Source of the DNA: a virus
DNA: 37,109 bases
Virus record (IMG/VR): IMGVR_UViG_3300025112_000065
Location: 1 to 37,109 of that record
Reading direction: 5' to 3' (one strand)
In this document: piece by piece, positions 1 to 6,700 of the stretch
How the letters are laid out: each line of letters opens with the position of its first letter
How positions within the stretch are numbered: the first letter of the stretch is position 1
Program-made: the position numbers and the translations under genes
The notes under the pieces: generated by a model
What the model was told of the DNA's origin: nothing
The model's input: the letters and a program-made list of their open reading frames with translations, nothing else
Database searches by the model: none

Positions 1-1
1 T

Positions 2-193
2 AATTTTGTAATTGGCTCAGGTGAGTTAGCGGATGCAGCTACCGATGGTTTTTTGTATATCCCAACAACAACGGCTGGGGCCCCTTCTGGGACACCAACA
101 TCATATTCTGGTCGCGTGCCAATGGTATATGATGATACAAACAATAAGTTATATATCTACAATTCATCATGGAAGTCAGTGACCTTATCATAA
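2..193 (+). CDS. Tail fibre protein, C-terminal end (partial)
   Basis: The frame is open from the window edge to a TAA. The 63 residues contain the pattern DGFLYIPTTTAG...GRVPMVYDDTNNKLYIYN, ending in WKSVTLS, which is the usual distal end of fibre-like proteins in many uncultured tailed phages. It would form the tip-proximal part of a receptor-binding fibre or spike. The stop overlaps the start of the lytic peptidase gene (TAATG). The 5' part is missing; the gene that runs off the right edge of the window is the natural candidate for the other half. Confidence 0.75.
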   Translation, partial: NFVIGSGELADAATDGFLYIPTTTAGAPSGTPTSYSGRVPMVYDDTNNKLYIYNSSWKSVTLS

Positions 194-624
194 TGGAGAA
201 TGTATTTATATTAACGAAGAACTTCATTTTACAAGAATTTATTCCTGAAGATATATTTTCTGATTATGGCCCAACTTCTATCCGTTTCATATCACCAAAA
301 TTGCCCCAAATAGCTCAAGGGATAAAAGAGTACTTCAACAATAGTACTGTTACCATAAATGATTGGTTCTATGATGGCGCGATGCAATACAGGGGTTTCA
401 GACCACCGGATTGTGAAATAGGTGAAGAATTAAGTGCTCATAAGAGAGGACTGGCAATAGATTTCAATGTAAAAGATTTTGATGATAAAGAAGTTCAAAA
501 GATAATAAAGGCAAATCAGACATATTTTAAGGCTATAGGAATAACACTACTTAAAGATGATACTTATGGTTATACCCATGTTAGTGCAGAGTGGACCGGA
601 ATAGAGGAGCTATTAGTTATATAA
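193..624 (+). CDS. M15-type peptidoglycan endopeptidase (endolysin)
   Basis: A 143-residue protein with the metal-site pattern of M15/VanY-like D,D- or L,D-peptidases: SAHKRGLAIDF (His83, Asp90) and a third ligand in YTHVSAEW (His129). RGFRPP upstream matches the substrate-side loop of the family. It should cleave the peptide part of the cell wall and release progeny. There is no signal peptide, so it would need a holin; two small membrane proteins follow directly. I chose the ATG at 193 because it overlaps the fibre stop; an in-frame ATG at 169 is the alternative. Confidence 0.85.
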   Translation: MENVFILTKNFILQEFIPEDIFSDYGPTSIRFISPKLPQIAQGIKEYFNNSTVTINDWFYDGAMQYRGFRPPDCEIGEELSAHKRGLAIDFNVKDFDDKEVQKIIKANQTYFKAIGITLLKDDTYGYTHVSAEWTGIEELLVI

Positions 625-917
625 TGAATATTGAAAATGATAATGACTATTTAAAATTAAAAAACATAATTCATAAAGAGAATAAAGTTCTTCTAGAAGA
701 AGTAAAAAAATGGACAAAAGAAACTCATGTAACAAAAAAAGAATTTTATGAATGGAAGATGAATATAAAAGATGAAGAAAACTTACTATATATTAAGATT
801 GATAAGGAGATAAGTGATTTAAAAGATAAGCATATAAATCCTATAAAAGTTAAGATTTACGGGACGATATGGGCCGTTACGTCTATTTTAGGGTTTTTAC
901 AGATTTATTTAAAATAA
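624..917 (+). CDS. Small C-terminally anchored membrane protein, possible holin or lysis accessory
   Basis: A 97-residue protein that starts in a TAATG overlap with the lytic peptidase. The first ~70 residues are charged and probably helical. The last ~20 (from about VKIYGTIW to the end) form one hydrophobic segment. A soluble helix followed by one C-terminal membrane segment resembles XhlA-type lysis proteins, but I see no diagnostic motif. Position next to the endolysin is the main argument for a lysis role. Confidence 0.6.
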   Translation: MNIENDNDYLKLKNIIHKENKVLLEEVKKWTKETHVTKKEFYEWKMNIKDEENLLYIKIDKEISDLKDKHINPIKVKIYGTIWAVTSILGFLQIYLK

Positions 918-927
918 GGAGCATTTT

Positions 928-1188
928 ATGGAAACATTAAATATAACAAACATTTTACAATATGGAGGATTATTCTTTTGTGCATTAATAGGGCTTCCAT
1001 TTATAACAATGGCAGTAGATTATTTTACGCAATTTATATGCAATATTAATGTAAAAATTAACACCCAAATTATTGATAAATTCCCTATACTGAAAATAAG
1101 AAAAAAGCTACAAGACAGACAAGTATATATGCTCAAAAGAAGCATTTTAAGCTTTCAAGTAGCAATCAAAAAAATATCCACTAAATAA
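928..1188 (+). CDS. Small N-terminally anchored membrane protein, possible holin
   Basis: An 86-residue protein preceded by TAAGGAG seven bases before the ATG. Residues ~11-35 (YGGLFFCALIGLPFITMAV) are strongly hydrophobic, and the remainder is basic. It is the last gene before a promoter, so fibre, endolysin and two membrane proteins form a lysis group at the end of the late transcript. Holin is an inference from size, topology and context. Confidence 0.55.
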   Translation: METLNITNILQYGGLFFCALIGLPFITMAVDYFTQFICNINVKINTQIIDKFPILKIRKKLQDRQVYMLKRSILSFQVAIKKISTK

Positions 1189-1190
1189 GT

Positions 1191-1218
1191 TTGACTTCTC
1201 TGTTTTTTGTGGTATAGT
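1191..1218 (+). promoter_or_regulatory. Sigma70-type early promoter
   Basis: TTGACT (1191-1196) and TATAGT (1213-1218) are separated by 16 bases in the gap before the early module. This is the best match to a housekeeping promoter in the window. A perfect palindrome starts at the last base of the -10 and covers the expected start site. Confidence 0.75.
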
Positions 1219-1239
1219 TTACTTATACGTATAAGTAAA
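1218..1239. promoter_or_regulatory. 22-bp perfect palindrome, probable repressor operator
   Basis: TTTACTTATAC is followed directly by its reverse complement, with the centre between 1228 and 1229. It overlaps the -10 and transcription start of the early promoter, where a dimeric repressor would block polymerase. No repressor gene is recognisable in the window, so the binding protein could be host-encoded or lie among the unknown genes. Confidence 0.6.
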
Positions 1240-1269
1240 TTATACAAATAAAGAAAAGGGAGTTTAGTT

Positions 1270-1575
1270 ATGTATAAGATGAAGGATAATTCGCCTATGG
1301 ATCAATGGGGGAAATATAATATGGGGGACATTTTACAGAATCATTTAGCGGCATTAAACAAAGGCTATTCACTAGCATTATCACCAAGAGTATTTACAAA
1401 GTCTGAAAATACAGAAGAAAAAGCATCGTATTGCCATTTATGTGAGGGTTATCATTACGATAAAGATGAAGATAAATGTGACATTGAAAACGAATCTGAT
1501 GAATATTTATTAGATAGTAATTTTTATGGTGTTTCACCGGGAATTGTTGATCATGTCCAAGGTGATTGGAAGTAA
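1270..1575 (+). CDS. Early protein of unknown function with a CxxC...C cluster
   Basis: A 101-residue protein, first gene of the early transcript, with AAAAGGGAG upstream. I do not recognise the family. It has an acidic C-terminal half and a cluster CHLCEGYHYDKDEDKC at about residues 55-70, which could hold a metal ion. It ends in a TAATG overlap with a tiny membrane ORF. Confidence 0.65.
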   Translation: MYKMKDNSPMDQWGKYNMGDILQNHLAALNKGYSLALSPRVFTKSENTEEKASYCHLCEGYHYDKDEDKCDIENESDEYLLDSNFYGVSPGIVDHVQGDWK

Positions 1576-1673
1576 TGTTTTCCGTTCCAGATTTCACGAT
1601 TATAAATATAATTTTAAAAGTAGTAACAATAATCTTCGTGCTTATTGCGATGTTTGTTGCTTTCTTTTTATAA
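1575..1673 (+). CDS. 32-residue single-span membrane peptide
   Basis: The ATG overlaps the previous stop (TAATG) and the frame closes with a TAA inside the ribosome binding site of the next gene. Residues ~9-32 are almost entirely hydrophobic (IINIILKVVTIIFVLIAMF), so this would be a one-helix inner-membrane peptide. Coupled start, hydrophobic content and exact filling of the gap favour a real gene, but it is very short. Confidence 0.45.
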   Translation: MFSVPDFTIINIILKVVTIIFVLIAMFVAFFL

Positions 1674-1683
1674 GGAGAAAAAT

Positions 1684-2448
1684 ATGTATATGTATCCAAA
1701 AGATCAAGAGTCCACAGAATATAAGTTACAGTGTCCATTTGATAAGGAAGACGTTTTATGGAGAACTCAGAGCTGTGGTGAATCAAGCAGTGGTAAGCCA
1801 TGGGTAATGGCTCTTGCATATATTGATTCAAGGGCTATTCAAAATAGGCTAGATTCAGTATTTGGATGGAATAATTGGCATACAGAATACAGATCAAATC
1901 AGTCAGGGATCCTATGTAGATTAACAGTTACATATGAGGGACAAACAATATATAAAGAAGATGGTTCACCCGAGACTGATATTGAGGCGTTTAAGGGTGG
2001 GATTTCTAATGCGTTTAAGAGGGTGGCTGCTTCAGGTTATGGAATTGGCCGTTATTTGTATAGTCTTGAAACGGAATTTGCTGAGTGCAGTTACACAAAG
2101 GGAACACATCAAAATAAACAAAGATCAAAATCTGGTAAATTTATCTATTGGTCAAACCCAAAATTACCTAAATGGGCTACACAGATTCCTAAAGAAAAGC
2201 CTAAAAAAAAGCCTAAAGAAAATGTAATTGTACAAGATTTTCTTAAAGGGGCCGAATTGATATCTGGTCCTGGATTGGCTTTAGACAGCCAAATACATGA
2301 GATTAACGCACTTAGAATAGATTTAGGGTATTCCCCTAATCAGATGAAAAAATATATGAAGGAACTTACTGGTAAAGCCAAATCTTCATTGCTCACCCAA
2401 AAAGATGCAGATGTTTTATTAAAATCACTCTCGGCAATCGTTGGCTGA
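1684..2448 (+). CDS. Rad52/Rad22-family single-strand annealing protein (Sak-like)
   Basis: The N-terminal ~120 residues carry the Rad52 fold signature: an AYIDSRAIQNRLDSVFGWNNW block, then an acidic turn and FKGGISNAFKRVAASGYGIG. Phage members of the family coat single-stranded DNA and anneal complementary strands during recombination-dependent replication. The C-terminal part has a Lys/Pro-rich linker (~residues 165-185) and a helical tail that could bind a partner. I start at the ATG at 1684, preceded by TAAGGAG; an upstream in-frame ATG at 1645 has no good binding site. Confidence 0.88.
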   Translation: MYMYPKDQESTEYKLQCPFDKEDVLWRTQSCGESSSGKPWVMALAYIDSRAIQNRLDSVFGWNNWHTEYRSNQSGILCRLTVTYEGQTIYKEDGSPETDIEAFKGGISNAFKRVAASGYGIGRYLYSLETEFAECSYTKGTHQNKQRSKSGKFIYWSNPKLPKWATQIPKEKPKKKPKENVIVQDFLKGAELISGPGLALDSQIHEINALRIDLGYSPNQMKKYMKELTGKAKSSLLTQKDADVLLKSLSAIVG

Positions 2449-2523
2449 TATTAAATAAAAATATCAAATTTAATTATTATAAATAACAAAAATCATTACG
2501 TATTATGAATAAGGGAGATATAT

Positions 2524-2799
2524 ATGATAGATGAAAATGGAATAAATGAAGATGATAGGGAGATAATTGATATTGCCCTTGATGCTTTGAATCGAGAAGA
2601 CAAAGCATACAAACTAAAAACCCTTAGTGCTGTCAGCTCTGACAGAAGAAGATCCTATTATTTGAAGAACCAGGCTAAAGAGAAACAGCGAAGCCGAGAA
2701 TATTATCAAAAATATAAAAAAGAAATATTACTAAGGCAAAAGAAACGGATAATCAAACTAAAAACAGATAAATTAAAGGAGGGTTTAGGTGGCAACTAA
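2524..2799 (+). CDS. Small basic protein of unknown function
   Basis: A 91-residue protein with AAGGGAG upstream. An acidic N-terminus (residues 1-25) leads into a strongly basic, Tyr/Gln/Lys-rich helix (from about SDRRRSYYLKNQAKEK). The basic part resembles the next protein, so the two may be related nucleic-acid binders. Their ends overlap by 11 bases. Confidence 0.6.
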   Translation: MIDENGINEDDREIIDIALDALNREDKAYKLKTLSAVSSDRRRSYYLKNQAKEKQRSREYYQKYKKEILLRQKKRIIKLKTDKLKEGLGGN

Positions 2800-3088
2800 A
2801 GAGTATCAAAAAAAATATAATAAAAAAAACAAAAAGAAGATAAGGGCTTACCAAAAAGAATATCAACTAAAATATCGTGAAAAAAACATGGATATTTTGA
2901 ATGAAAAGAAAAGAAAATATTATGAGAAAAATAAGGAGATATTGAAAGTTTTAATAAAAGAATATCGTAATAGTAATAAAGACAAAGTAAAGATGTCTCA
3001 AGATAAATATTACATGAAGAATAAGGAAAAGATAAAAGCGTATCAAAAAGAATATTATAGAAAGAAAAAAGGGAAGATAAATGAATAG
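2789..3088 (+). CDS. Lysine/tyrosine-rich repeat protein
   Basis: A 99-residue protein starting at a GTG behind a strong AAGGAGGG site. It consists of degenerate copies of a YYxKNKExIKxYQKEY-like unit, about 15-20 residues each. Such basic repeat proteins occur in many phages and large viruses without known function; DNA binding is a guess from charge. The 3' end overlaps the zinc-ribbon gene. Confidence 0.6.
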   Translation: MATKEYQKKYNKKNKKKIRAYQKEYQLKYREKNMDILNEKKRKYYEKNKEILKVLIKEYRNSNKDKVKMSQDKYYMKNKEKIKAYQKEYYRKKKGKINE

Positions 3089-3212
3089 ATATAAAGGCGT
3101 AATGAGTAAGTGTTGTAATCACGAAATAAAGGTCGCTGGTAGAACTACTAAGTATTATGTTTGTAAGTAGTGTGATCTGCCTTGTGATGCAAAAAGAAGA
3201 GAATATCTTTAA
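3081..3212 (+). CDS. Small zinc-ribbon protein interrupted by an in-frame TAG
   Basis: The ATG at 3081 lies inside the end of the previous gene. The reading frame gives CCNHEIKVAGRTTKYYVCK, then a TAG at 3168-3170, then CDLPCDAKRREYL and a TAA. Phage zinc ribbons of this type need both cysteine pairs, and the TAG falls between the two cysteines of the second knuckle. Strictly read, the product is a 29-residue fragment ending at 3170. Either the gene is freshly broken, the amber codon is read through, or the base is an error. Confidence 0.5.
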
Positions 3213-3253
3213 TTTTGAAGAGTTGATGAAAAAATTATTTAAAGGGGCAGATA

Positions 3254-3370
3254 ATGCAAAAATATAAATGTAATAGGCCGTCATGTAAACACAGTTGGTA
3301 TCCCAGAAAGGCTCGAAAGCCAAAAATGTGTCCATTATGTAAAAATCCTCACTCAGTTGAAAAAGCTTAA
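3254..3370 (+). CDS. 38-residue zinc-ribbon protein
   Basis: The ATG follows AAAGGGGCAG. The peptide has two knuckles, CNRPSC and CPLC, around a WYPRKARKPKM segment, matching a widespread tiny zinc-ribbon protein of phages and bacteria that is read as a nucleic-acid-binding or adaptor peptide. It lies just upstream of the replication initiator. The motif is convincing despite the short length. Confidence 0.7.
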   Translation: MQKYKCNRPSCKHSWYPRKARKPKMCPLCKNPHSVEKA

Positions 3371-3406
3371 AGTGATACCAAATTTATACATGAAAGGGGC
3401 TTTATA

Positions 3407-4234
3407 ATGGCACGTCCAAAAACAAATACAGTTGACTATTTTCCAATGTTTTCACATACATCCAAAACCTGTGAGATGTTACAAGCAAAATACGGTTCAG
3501 TAGGTTATGCATTTTTCTATAAGCTGCTTCAACTACTAGCTAACGAAGATGGTCACTTTTACGATGCAAGAGACCCAATGAGTATAGAGTTTCTGGAACA
3601 GAAACTATGCTGTAATGAGGTTTCTGTCACAGAAATGCTAGGTAAGTTGAGTTCCTGGAACAAGATAGATCGGGAATTATGGGGCCAGAAGATAATTTGG
3701 TACCAAGGCTTCGTAAATACCCTAGAACCGGTCTACAAAAAAAGAGAAAGAGATATACCGACGAAATTTGATATATCAGAAAAATTAGGGGTTTCTGTCA
3801 CAGAAACTAGGGTTTCCGGAACAGAAACCACACCTAAACCCTCATTTCCGGAACAGACTGGTCCAGAAAGTACACAAAGTAAAGTAAATAATACTAAATT
3901 AAATAATATTAATAATATATATATACATAAGGGGAAAATTAAAAAAAATATATTTCTAGATAATGTTCTTTTAACTGATGATGATTATTGTGAGCTTCTA
4001 ATTTCACTTGGGGACAATCTAACAGGATTAGCAATAACAAAAGTGTCTTTGTGGAAGAAACAAAAGGGACATAAGCCAAATTATTATGCGGACGATAAGT
4101 CTGCAATAGAAAATTGGGCGTTAAGCGCTGCATTGAAAGAAAATCCAAACATTCAAGAAAGGGCGTCAACAAAAGACAAGCTTAACAAGATCAAATTAAA
4201 AATAATCGAAGATAAAAAAAGGACGGCGAAATGA
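3407..4234 (+). CDS. Replication initiator with DUF4373 (Lin1244/Lin1753-like) N-terminal domain
   Basis: A 275-residue protein. Residues 1-~105 (MARPKTNTVDYFPMF... AKYGSVGYAFFYKLLQLL) match the DUF4373 type winged-helix domain found at the start of phage replication proteins. Residues ~125-175 are a low-complexity linker, and the C-terminal ~90 residues form a separate helical domain as in DnaD-like or O-like initiators. The gene contains six 17-bp palindromic iterons between the two domains and an AT-rich tract after them, the arrangement of a lambda O-type initiator with an internal origin. The next gene overlaps by ATGA and could be a helicase loader. Confidence 0.75.
   Translation: MARPKTNTVDYFPMFSHTSKTCEMLQAKYGSVGYAFFYKLLQLLANEDGHFYDARDPMSIEFLEQKLCCNEVSVTEMLGKLSSWNKIDRELWGQKIIWYQGFVNTLEPVYKKRERDIPTKFDISEKLGVSVTETRVSGTETTPKPSFPEQTGPESTQSKVNNTKLNNINNIYIHKGKIKKNIFLDNVLLTDDDYCELLISLGDNLTGLAITKVSLWKKQKGHKPNYYADDKSAIENWALSAALKENPNIQERASTKDKLNKIKLKIIEDKKRTAK
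3589..3860. repeat. Six 17-bp palindromic iterons inside the initiator gene
   Basis: Copies start at 3589, 3620, 3651, 3791, 3812 and 3844. The consensus is GTTTCTGGAACAGAAAC, two 7-base inverted arms around GAA or TCA. Copies 1 and 4 are perfect palindromes, copies 2 and 5 have one deviation, and copies 3 and 6 are degenerate. Spacings of 31, 31, 21 and 32 bases are close to whole helical turns, so bound dimers would face the same side. Probable binding sites for the initiator encoded here. Confidence 0.75.
3872..3965. other. AT-rich tract next to the iterons, probable DNA-unwinding element of the origin
   Basis: About 90 bases directly after the last iteron are nearly free of G and C, with runs such as AATAATATTAATAATATATA, still inside the initiator gene where they encode an Asn/Ile/Lys linker. 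Iterons followed by such a tract are the layout of theta-type phage origins. Confidence 0.6.
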
Positions 4235-4707
4235 GCATAGAATGTTATTTAACAGCCTACAAAGACCTTTCAGAATTCTTTGGCAAGACGCGTTATACTA
4301 GTGAGTATATTGAACATCAAGCAGCTAAATTTAAGGCCAATATCAAGGATGATGGAATTCTTATAGAAACCTTTGAAAGTTTCAAATCAAAGGATCCATA
4401 CAGGGTAGATATCTCTCCAGAGGCCATTGAAAAGGAGTATTGGAGGCGTTATAGGTCTGAGAAAGGCAATGACAGCGCAGTTGTTAAAAAAGTGGATTTA
4501 AGTCCATGTGAGCATGGTCTGTGTGAATTAAGTTCAAAAGGTGTTATTTTTGCTGTGAAAGGTAGGTACACAAATACATTTATTTGTCCTTGTAGTAATT
4601 TAAGTGATAGCAAATATCCAGTTTGGATGAAAGGAGGATTTAACAACGGTTTTGTATTAGAAAGAGATTTAAATGAAGATGAATATGAAGATGAAGTTAT
4701 GAATTAA
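4231..4707 (+). CDS. Unknown replication-module protein, possible helicase loader
   Basis: A 158-residue protein starting in an ATGA overlap with the initiator. The N-terminal half is helical and charged (KDLSEFFGKTRYTSEYIEHQ). The C-terminal half has a cysteine group (CEHGLC ... CPC) that may be a small zinc site, then an acidic tail. The position immediately after an O-like initiator is where phages keep the P-like helicase loader, but I see no ATPase motif and do not recognise the family. Confidence 0.55.
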   Translation: MSIECYLTAYKDLSEFFGKTRYTSEYIEHQAAKFKANIKDDGILIETFESFKSKDPYRVDISPEAIEKEYWRRYRSEKGNDSAVVKKVDLSPCEHGLCELSSKGVIFAVKGRYTNTFICPCSNLSDSKYPVWMKGGFNNGFVLERDLNEDEYEDEVMN

Positions 4708-4724
4708 ACTCATTGGAGGAAATC

Positions 4725-5234
4725 ATGGTTTATCTAAGTCATAAGACGGAATTAGCAACAAAAGCTATTAATTTAAACGAGGTTATTAATTTAAACGAGG
4801 TTATTAGAAAAATATTGAAAATAGTATTAAGTGACATAAAAAACAAATACCTTAAGCTCAAATTCAAAAGGAAATATGGGAATAGAAGGGTAACGTTTAA
4901 AGGTAAGTCATTTGATTCACAAAAAGAAGCGAATAGATATATTATCCTGCTTGATATGCAGAAGAGAGGGCTTATATCTAATTTGGAGTTACAACCTAAG
5001 TTCTTGTTATTAAATCCATTTACACTTGAAGAAAGAAACAAAATAAAAGTTAGGAAAGTTGAATATATTGCTGACTTTCAATATAACCAACGTGAAGAGG
5101 TGATTGTCGAAGATGTAAAGGGGTCTAAAAAAACTTTAACCGATGTATACAAGCTTAAAAAGAAGTTGTTTCTAAATAAGTATGGAAAATACTTTACATT
5201 TAAAGAAATCTATGACATAAATATTATGCACTGA
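4725..5234 (+). CDS. DUF1064-family PD-(D/E)xK-type nuclease
   Basis: Starts at the ATG after TTGGAGGAA. After an N-terminal extension of ~45 residues, the sequence follows DUF1064 proteins: YGNRRVTFKGKSFDSQKEANRY, LELQPKF, then YIADFQY and VEDVKG, the Asp and Asp-x-Lys of a PD-(D/E)xK core, and the ending VYKLKKKLF...FKEI. These phage proteins are thought to be structure-specific or resolvase-like endonucleases, which suits a recombination and replication module. The extension contains an 18-bp tandem duplication. Confidence 0.8.
   Translation: MVYLSHKTELATKAINLNEVINLNEVIRKILKIVLSDIKNKYLKLKFKRKYGNRRVTFKGKSFDSQKEANRYIILLDMQKRGLISNLELQPKFLLLNPFTLEERNKIKVRKVEYIADFQYNQREEVIVEDVKGSKKTLTDVYKLKKKLFLNKYGKYFTFKEIYDINIMH
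4767..4802. repeat. 18-bp tandem duplication
   Basis: ATTAATTTAAACGAGGTT occurs twice without a gap and inserts INLNEV twice near the N-terminus of the DUF1064 protein, keeping the frame. It looks like a recent slippage duplication outside the catalytic core. Confidence 0.85.
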
Positions 5235-5384
5235 AATAAATTTAAGTGCACATAAACAGAAAGGGAAAGGTTGGCATATAAGTCCATTTAATAAGAACTA
5301 AATTAGGTATAAGCATATAAAATAGTATAGATTATGTTTATAAATATTAATTATGGGTATATATATACTGAAGGGAAATAAAGA

Positions 5385-5555
5385 ATGGACAATGAATCTA
5401 TTTATTTTCAAGAATTACTAATGGGAAAGGAGGATTTGATAGGAAAGATTGAGATAGAGAATATAGTTCAGAACATAAATTATAAAGCGCCAAGACTTTT
5501 TGTAAAGATTGGCTATGAAGAAAGGGTAATAATTTATAACTATGTTTTGAATTAA
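5385..5555 (+). CDS. Small protein of unknown function
   Basis: A 56-residue reading frame preceded by AAGGGAAATAAAGA. No family recognised; it is mixed charged/hydrophobic with no membrane segment and could form a small beta-rich fold (RLFVKIGYEERVIIYNYVLN). The 150-base gap before it (5235-5384) is AT-rich with a GTATATATATAC palindrome near 5360 and no gene I can support. Confidence 0.45.
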   Translation: MDNESIYFQELLMGKEDLIGKIEIENIVQNINYKAPRLFVKIGYEERVIIYNYVLN

Positions 5556-5571
5556 ATAAAAAGGGGCAGCT

Positions 5572-6039
5572 ATGAAGATTATGGAACGAATACAAAAGCT
5601 TATTAATAAAAATAATATGGAGGATATAGGTGATCTCCAGTTCGAAATAAAGGAGTTAATAAAGGAAGAGCAAAAGAGATTAGATCTTGCGATTTTACAT
5701 ATAGAAGAAGAATTAAAAGAGGAGGATCTCTTGTTTGACGGGTTTATTGTTTTTCATAAAGATATTATCTTAAATAAAGGACTTAAATGTAACGGGTATA
5801 TTTGTTTGGGTGATATAACCATAGGTGGCAATGACTCAACGAATGGAAGTCAATATATAAATGGAAGTAAAACAGTGTTTGGAGATGAAGAAGTGACAGG
5901 AAGTAGAATAATAAAGAAGTATTTGTTAGCACATAAGAATTCATTTGTTGATGGAGACCAGGTTGTATATGGAAATAAGAGAGTTTTAGGCAAATCATAT
6001 ACTGGTGGTAGAGAATACGTATTGAAAAGGGAGCTTTAG
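5572..6039 (+). CDS. Unknown protein: coiled-coil N-terminus, Gly/Asn turn-repeat C-terminus
   Basis: A 155-residue protein with AAAGGGGCAG upstream. Residues 1-~55 are Glu/Lys-rich and likely coiled coil. From ~70 onward it shows short irregular repeats ending in Asn/Thr-Gly (GNDSTNGSQYINGSKTVFG, VTGSR, VYGNKRVLG), reminiscent of a small beta-solenoid. I do not recognise the family. It ends with TAG two bases before a TTG-started gene. Confidence 0.6.
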   Translation: MKIMERIQKLINKNNMEDIGDLQFEIKELIKEEQKRLDLAILHIEEELKEEDLLFDGFIVFHKDIILNKGLKCNGYICLGDITIGGNDSTNGSQYINGSKTVFGDEEVTGSRIIKKYLLAHKNSFVDGDQVVYGNKRVLGKSYTGGREYVLKREL

Positions 6040-6040
6040 G

Positions 6041-6202
6041 TTGAATAAGAGATTGAAACAAAAGTTAAGGAAATTAGAAAAATTTAAGAAATATTGGATG
6101 AAAGGTCTTGGTCCAAAGGAAATAATAGATGTTATGAAGATATCCCATACATATTACTATAAGATAAAAAATGAATTACTTAAAAAAGGTGAATTAAAAT
6201 GA
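6041..6202 (+). CDS. Small helix-turn-helix-like basic protein (TTG start)
   Basis: The TTG at 6041 follows GGGAGCTTTAGG, giving 53 residues. The middle, KYWMKGLGPKEIIDVMKISHTYYYKIKNELL, reads as a homeodomain/resolvase-like helix-turn-helix, and the rest is Lys-rich, suggesting a DNA-binding regulator. It lies between the replication module and the packaging genes and could regulate the switch between them. Its stop overlaps the next start (AAAATGA). Confidence 0.5.
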   Translation: MNKRLKQKLRKLEKFKKYWMKGLGPKEIIDVMKISHTYYYKIKNELLKKGELK

Positions 6203-6273
6203 CATTTACAACAATACTTTATTTAACATTAGTATTATTTGTGTTTGCTATTGTGTTTCATAGGGAGAAATGA
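6199..6273 (+). CDS. 24-residue membrane peptide
   Basis: The ATG overlaps the stop of the HTH-like gene (ATGA). The peptide is a single hydrophobic helix (TTILYLTLVLFVFAIVF) followed by HREK. A coupled start and clear membrane character support translation, but length makes it tentative. Confidence 0.35.
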   Translation: MTFTTILYLTLVLFVFAIVFHREK

Positions 6274-6316
6274 ACATGGATACACAAATAATAGAATAAA
6301 CCAGTGAGGTGCATAT

Positions 6317-6700
6317 ATGAAAAGAGGGCCAGGACAACCTAAGAAATATACAGTTGATAGTATTTCTAAGAATTCAGAAAAGTATTTTAAGGACAATATA
6401 AACTATACGATTACTGGATATGCTTTAGCTTTAGGGTTTTCTAGTAGAACGCAATTGTATGAATATGAAAAGCATCCTGAATACACGGACATAATAAAAA
6501 GGGGACGTTTGGTAGTAGAAAATGGATATGAGTTAGCACTAAGAGGTCAGTATACATCTGGAGCTATATTTGCCTTGAAGAACATGGGATGGACGGATAA
6601 GGAGACTATAGTTACTGAGAAGTCATTGAAACTTGAGGACTTAGATGATTTGACAGATGAGATTAAGAAAAAGATTAAGGAGTTAGGATTAAATGGATAA
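6317..6700 (+). CDS. terS: Terminase small subunit, gp3-like
   Basis: A 127-residue protein after GTGAGGTG. The start MKRGPGQPKKY is an AT-hook-like basic tip. It continues with ITGYALALGFSSRTQLYEYEKHPEYTD and a helical YELALRGQ...AIFALKNMGWTDKE segment, the pattern of P22 gp3-like packaging proteins. These form the ring that recognises pac or cos DNA and loads it on the large subunit, encoded 1.5 kb downstream. The last bases overlap the next start. Confidence 0.82.
   Translation: MKRGPGQPKKYTVDSISKNSEKYFKDNINYTITGYALALGFSSRTQLYEYEKHPEYTDIIKRGRLVVENGYELALRGQYTSGAIFALKNMGWTDKETIVTEKSLKLEDLDDLTDEIKKKIKELGLNG

Noticed and set aside
1394-1831. Minus-strand frame of 145 codons over the early genes
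   Set aside because: No binding site, His/Tyr/Ile-rich shadow composition, and opposite the Rad52-type gene and its coupled upstream ORFs.
2796-3335. Minus-strand frame of 179 codons across the basic repeat and zinc-ribbon genes
   Set aside because: It is the complement of Lys/Tyr-rich coding sequence (giving Phe/Leu/Ser/Tyr), with no ribosome binding site; the + strand genes have good sites and motifs.
3589-3860. CRISPR-like or terminator interpretation of the six palindromes
   Set aside because: Spacing is irregular but helically phased, there are no unique equal-length spacers and no U-runs, and the sites lie in an initiator gene; iterons explain them better.
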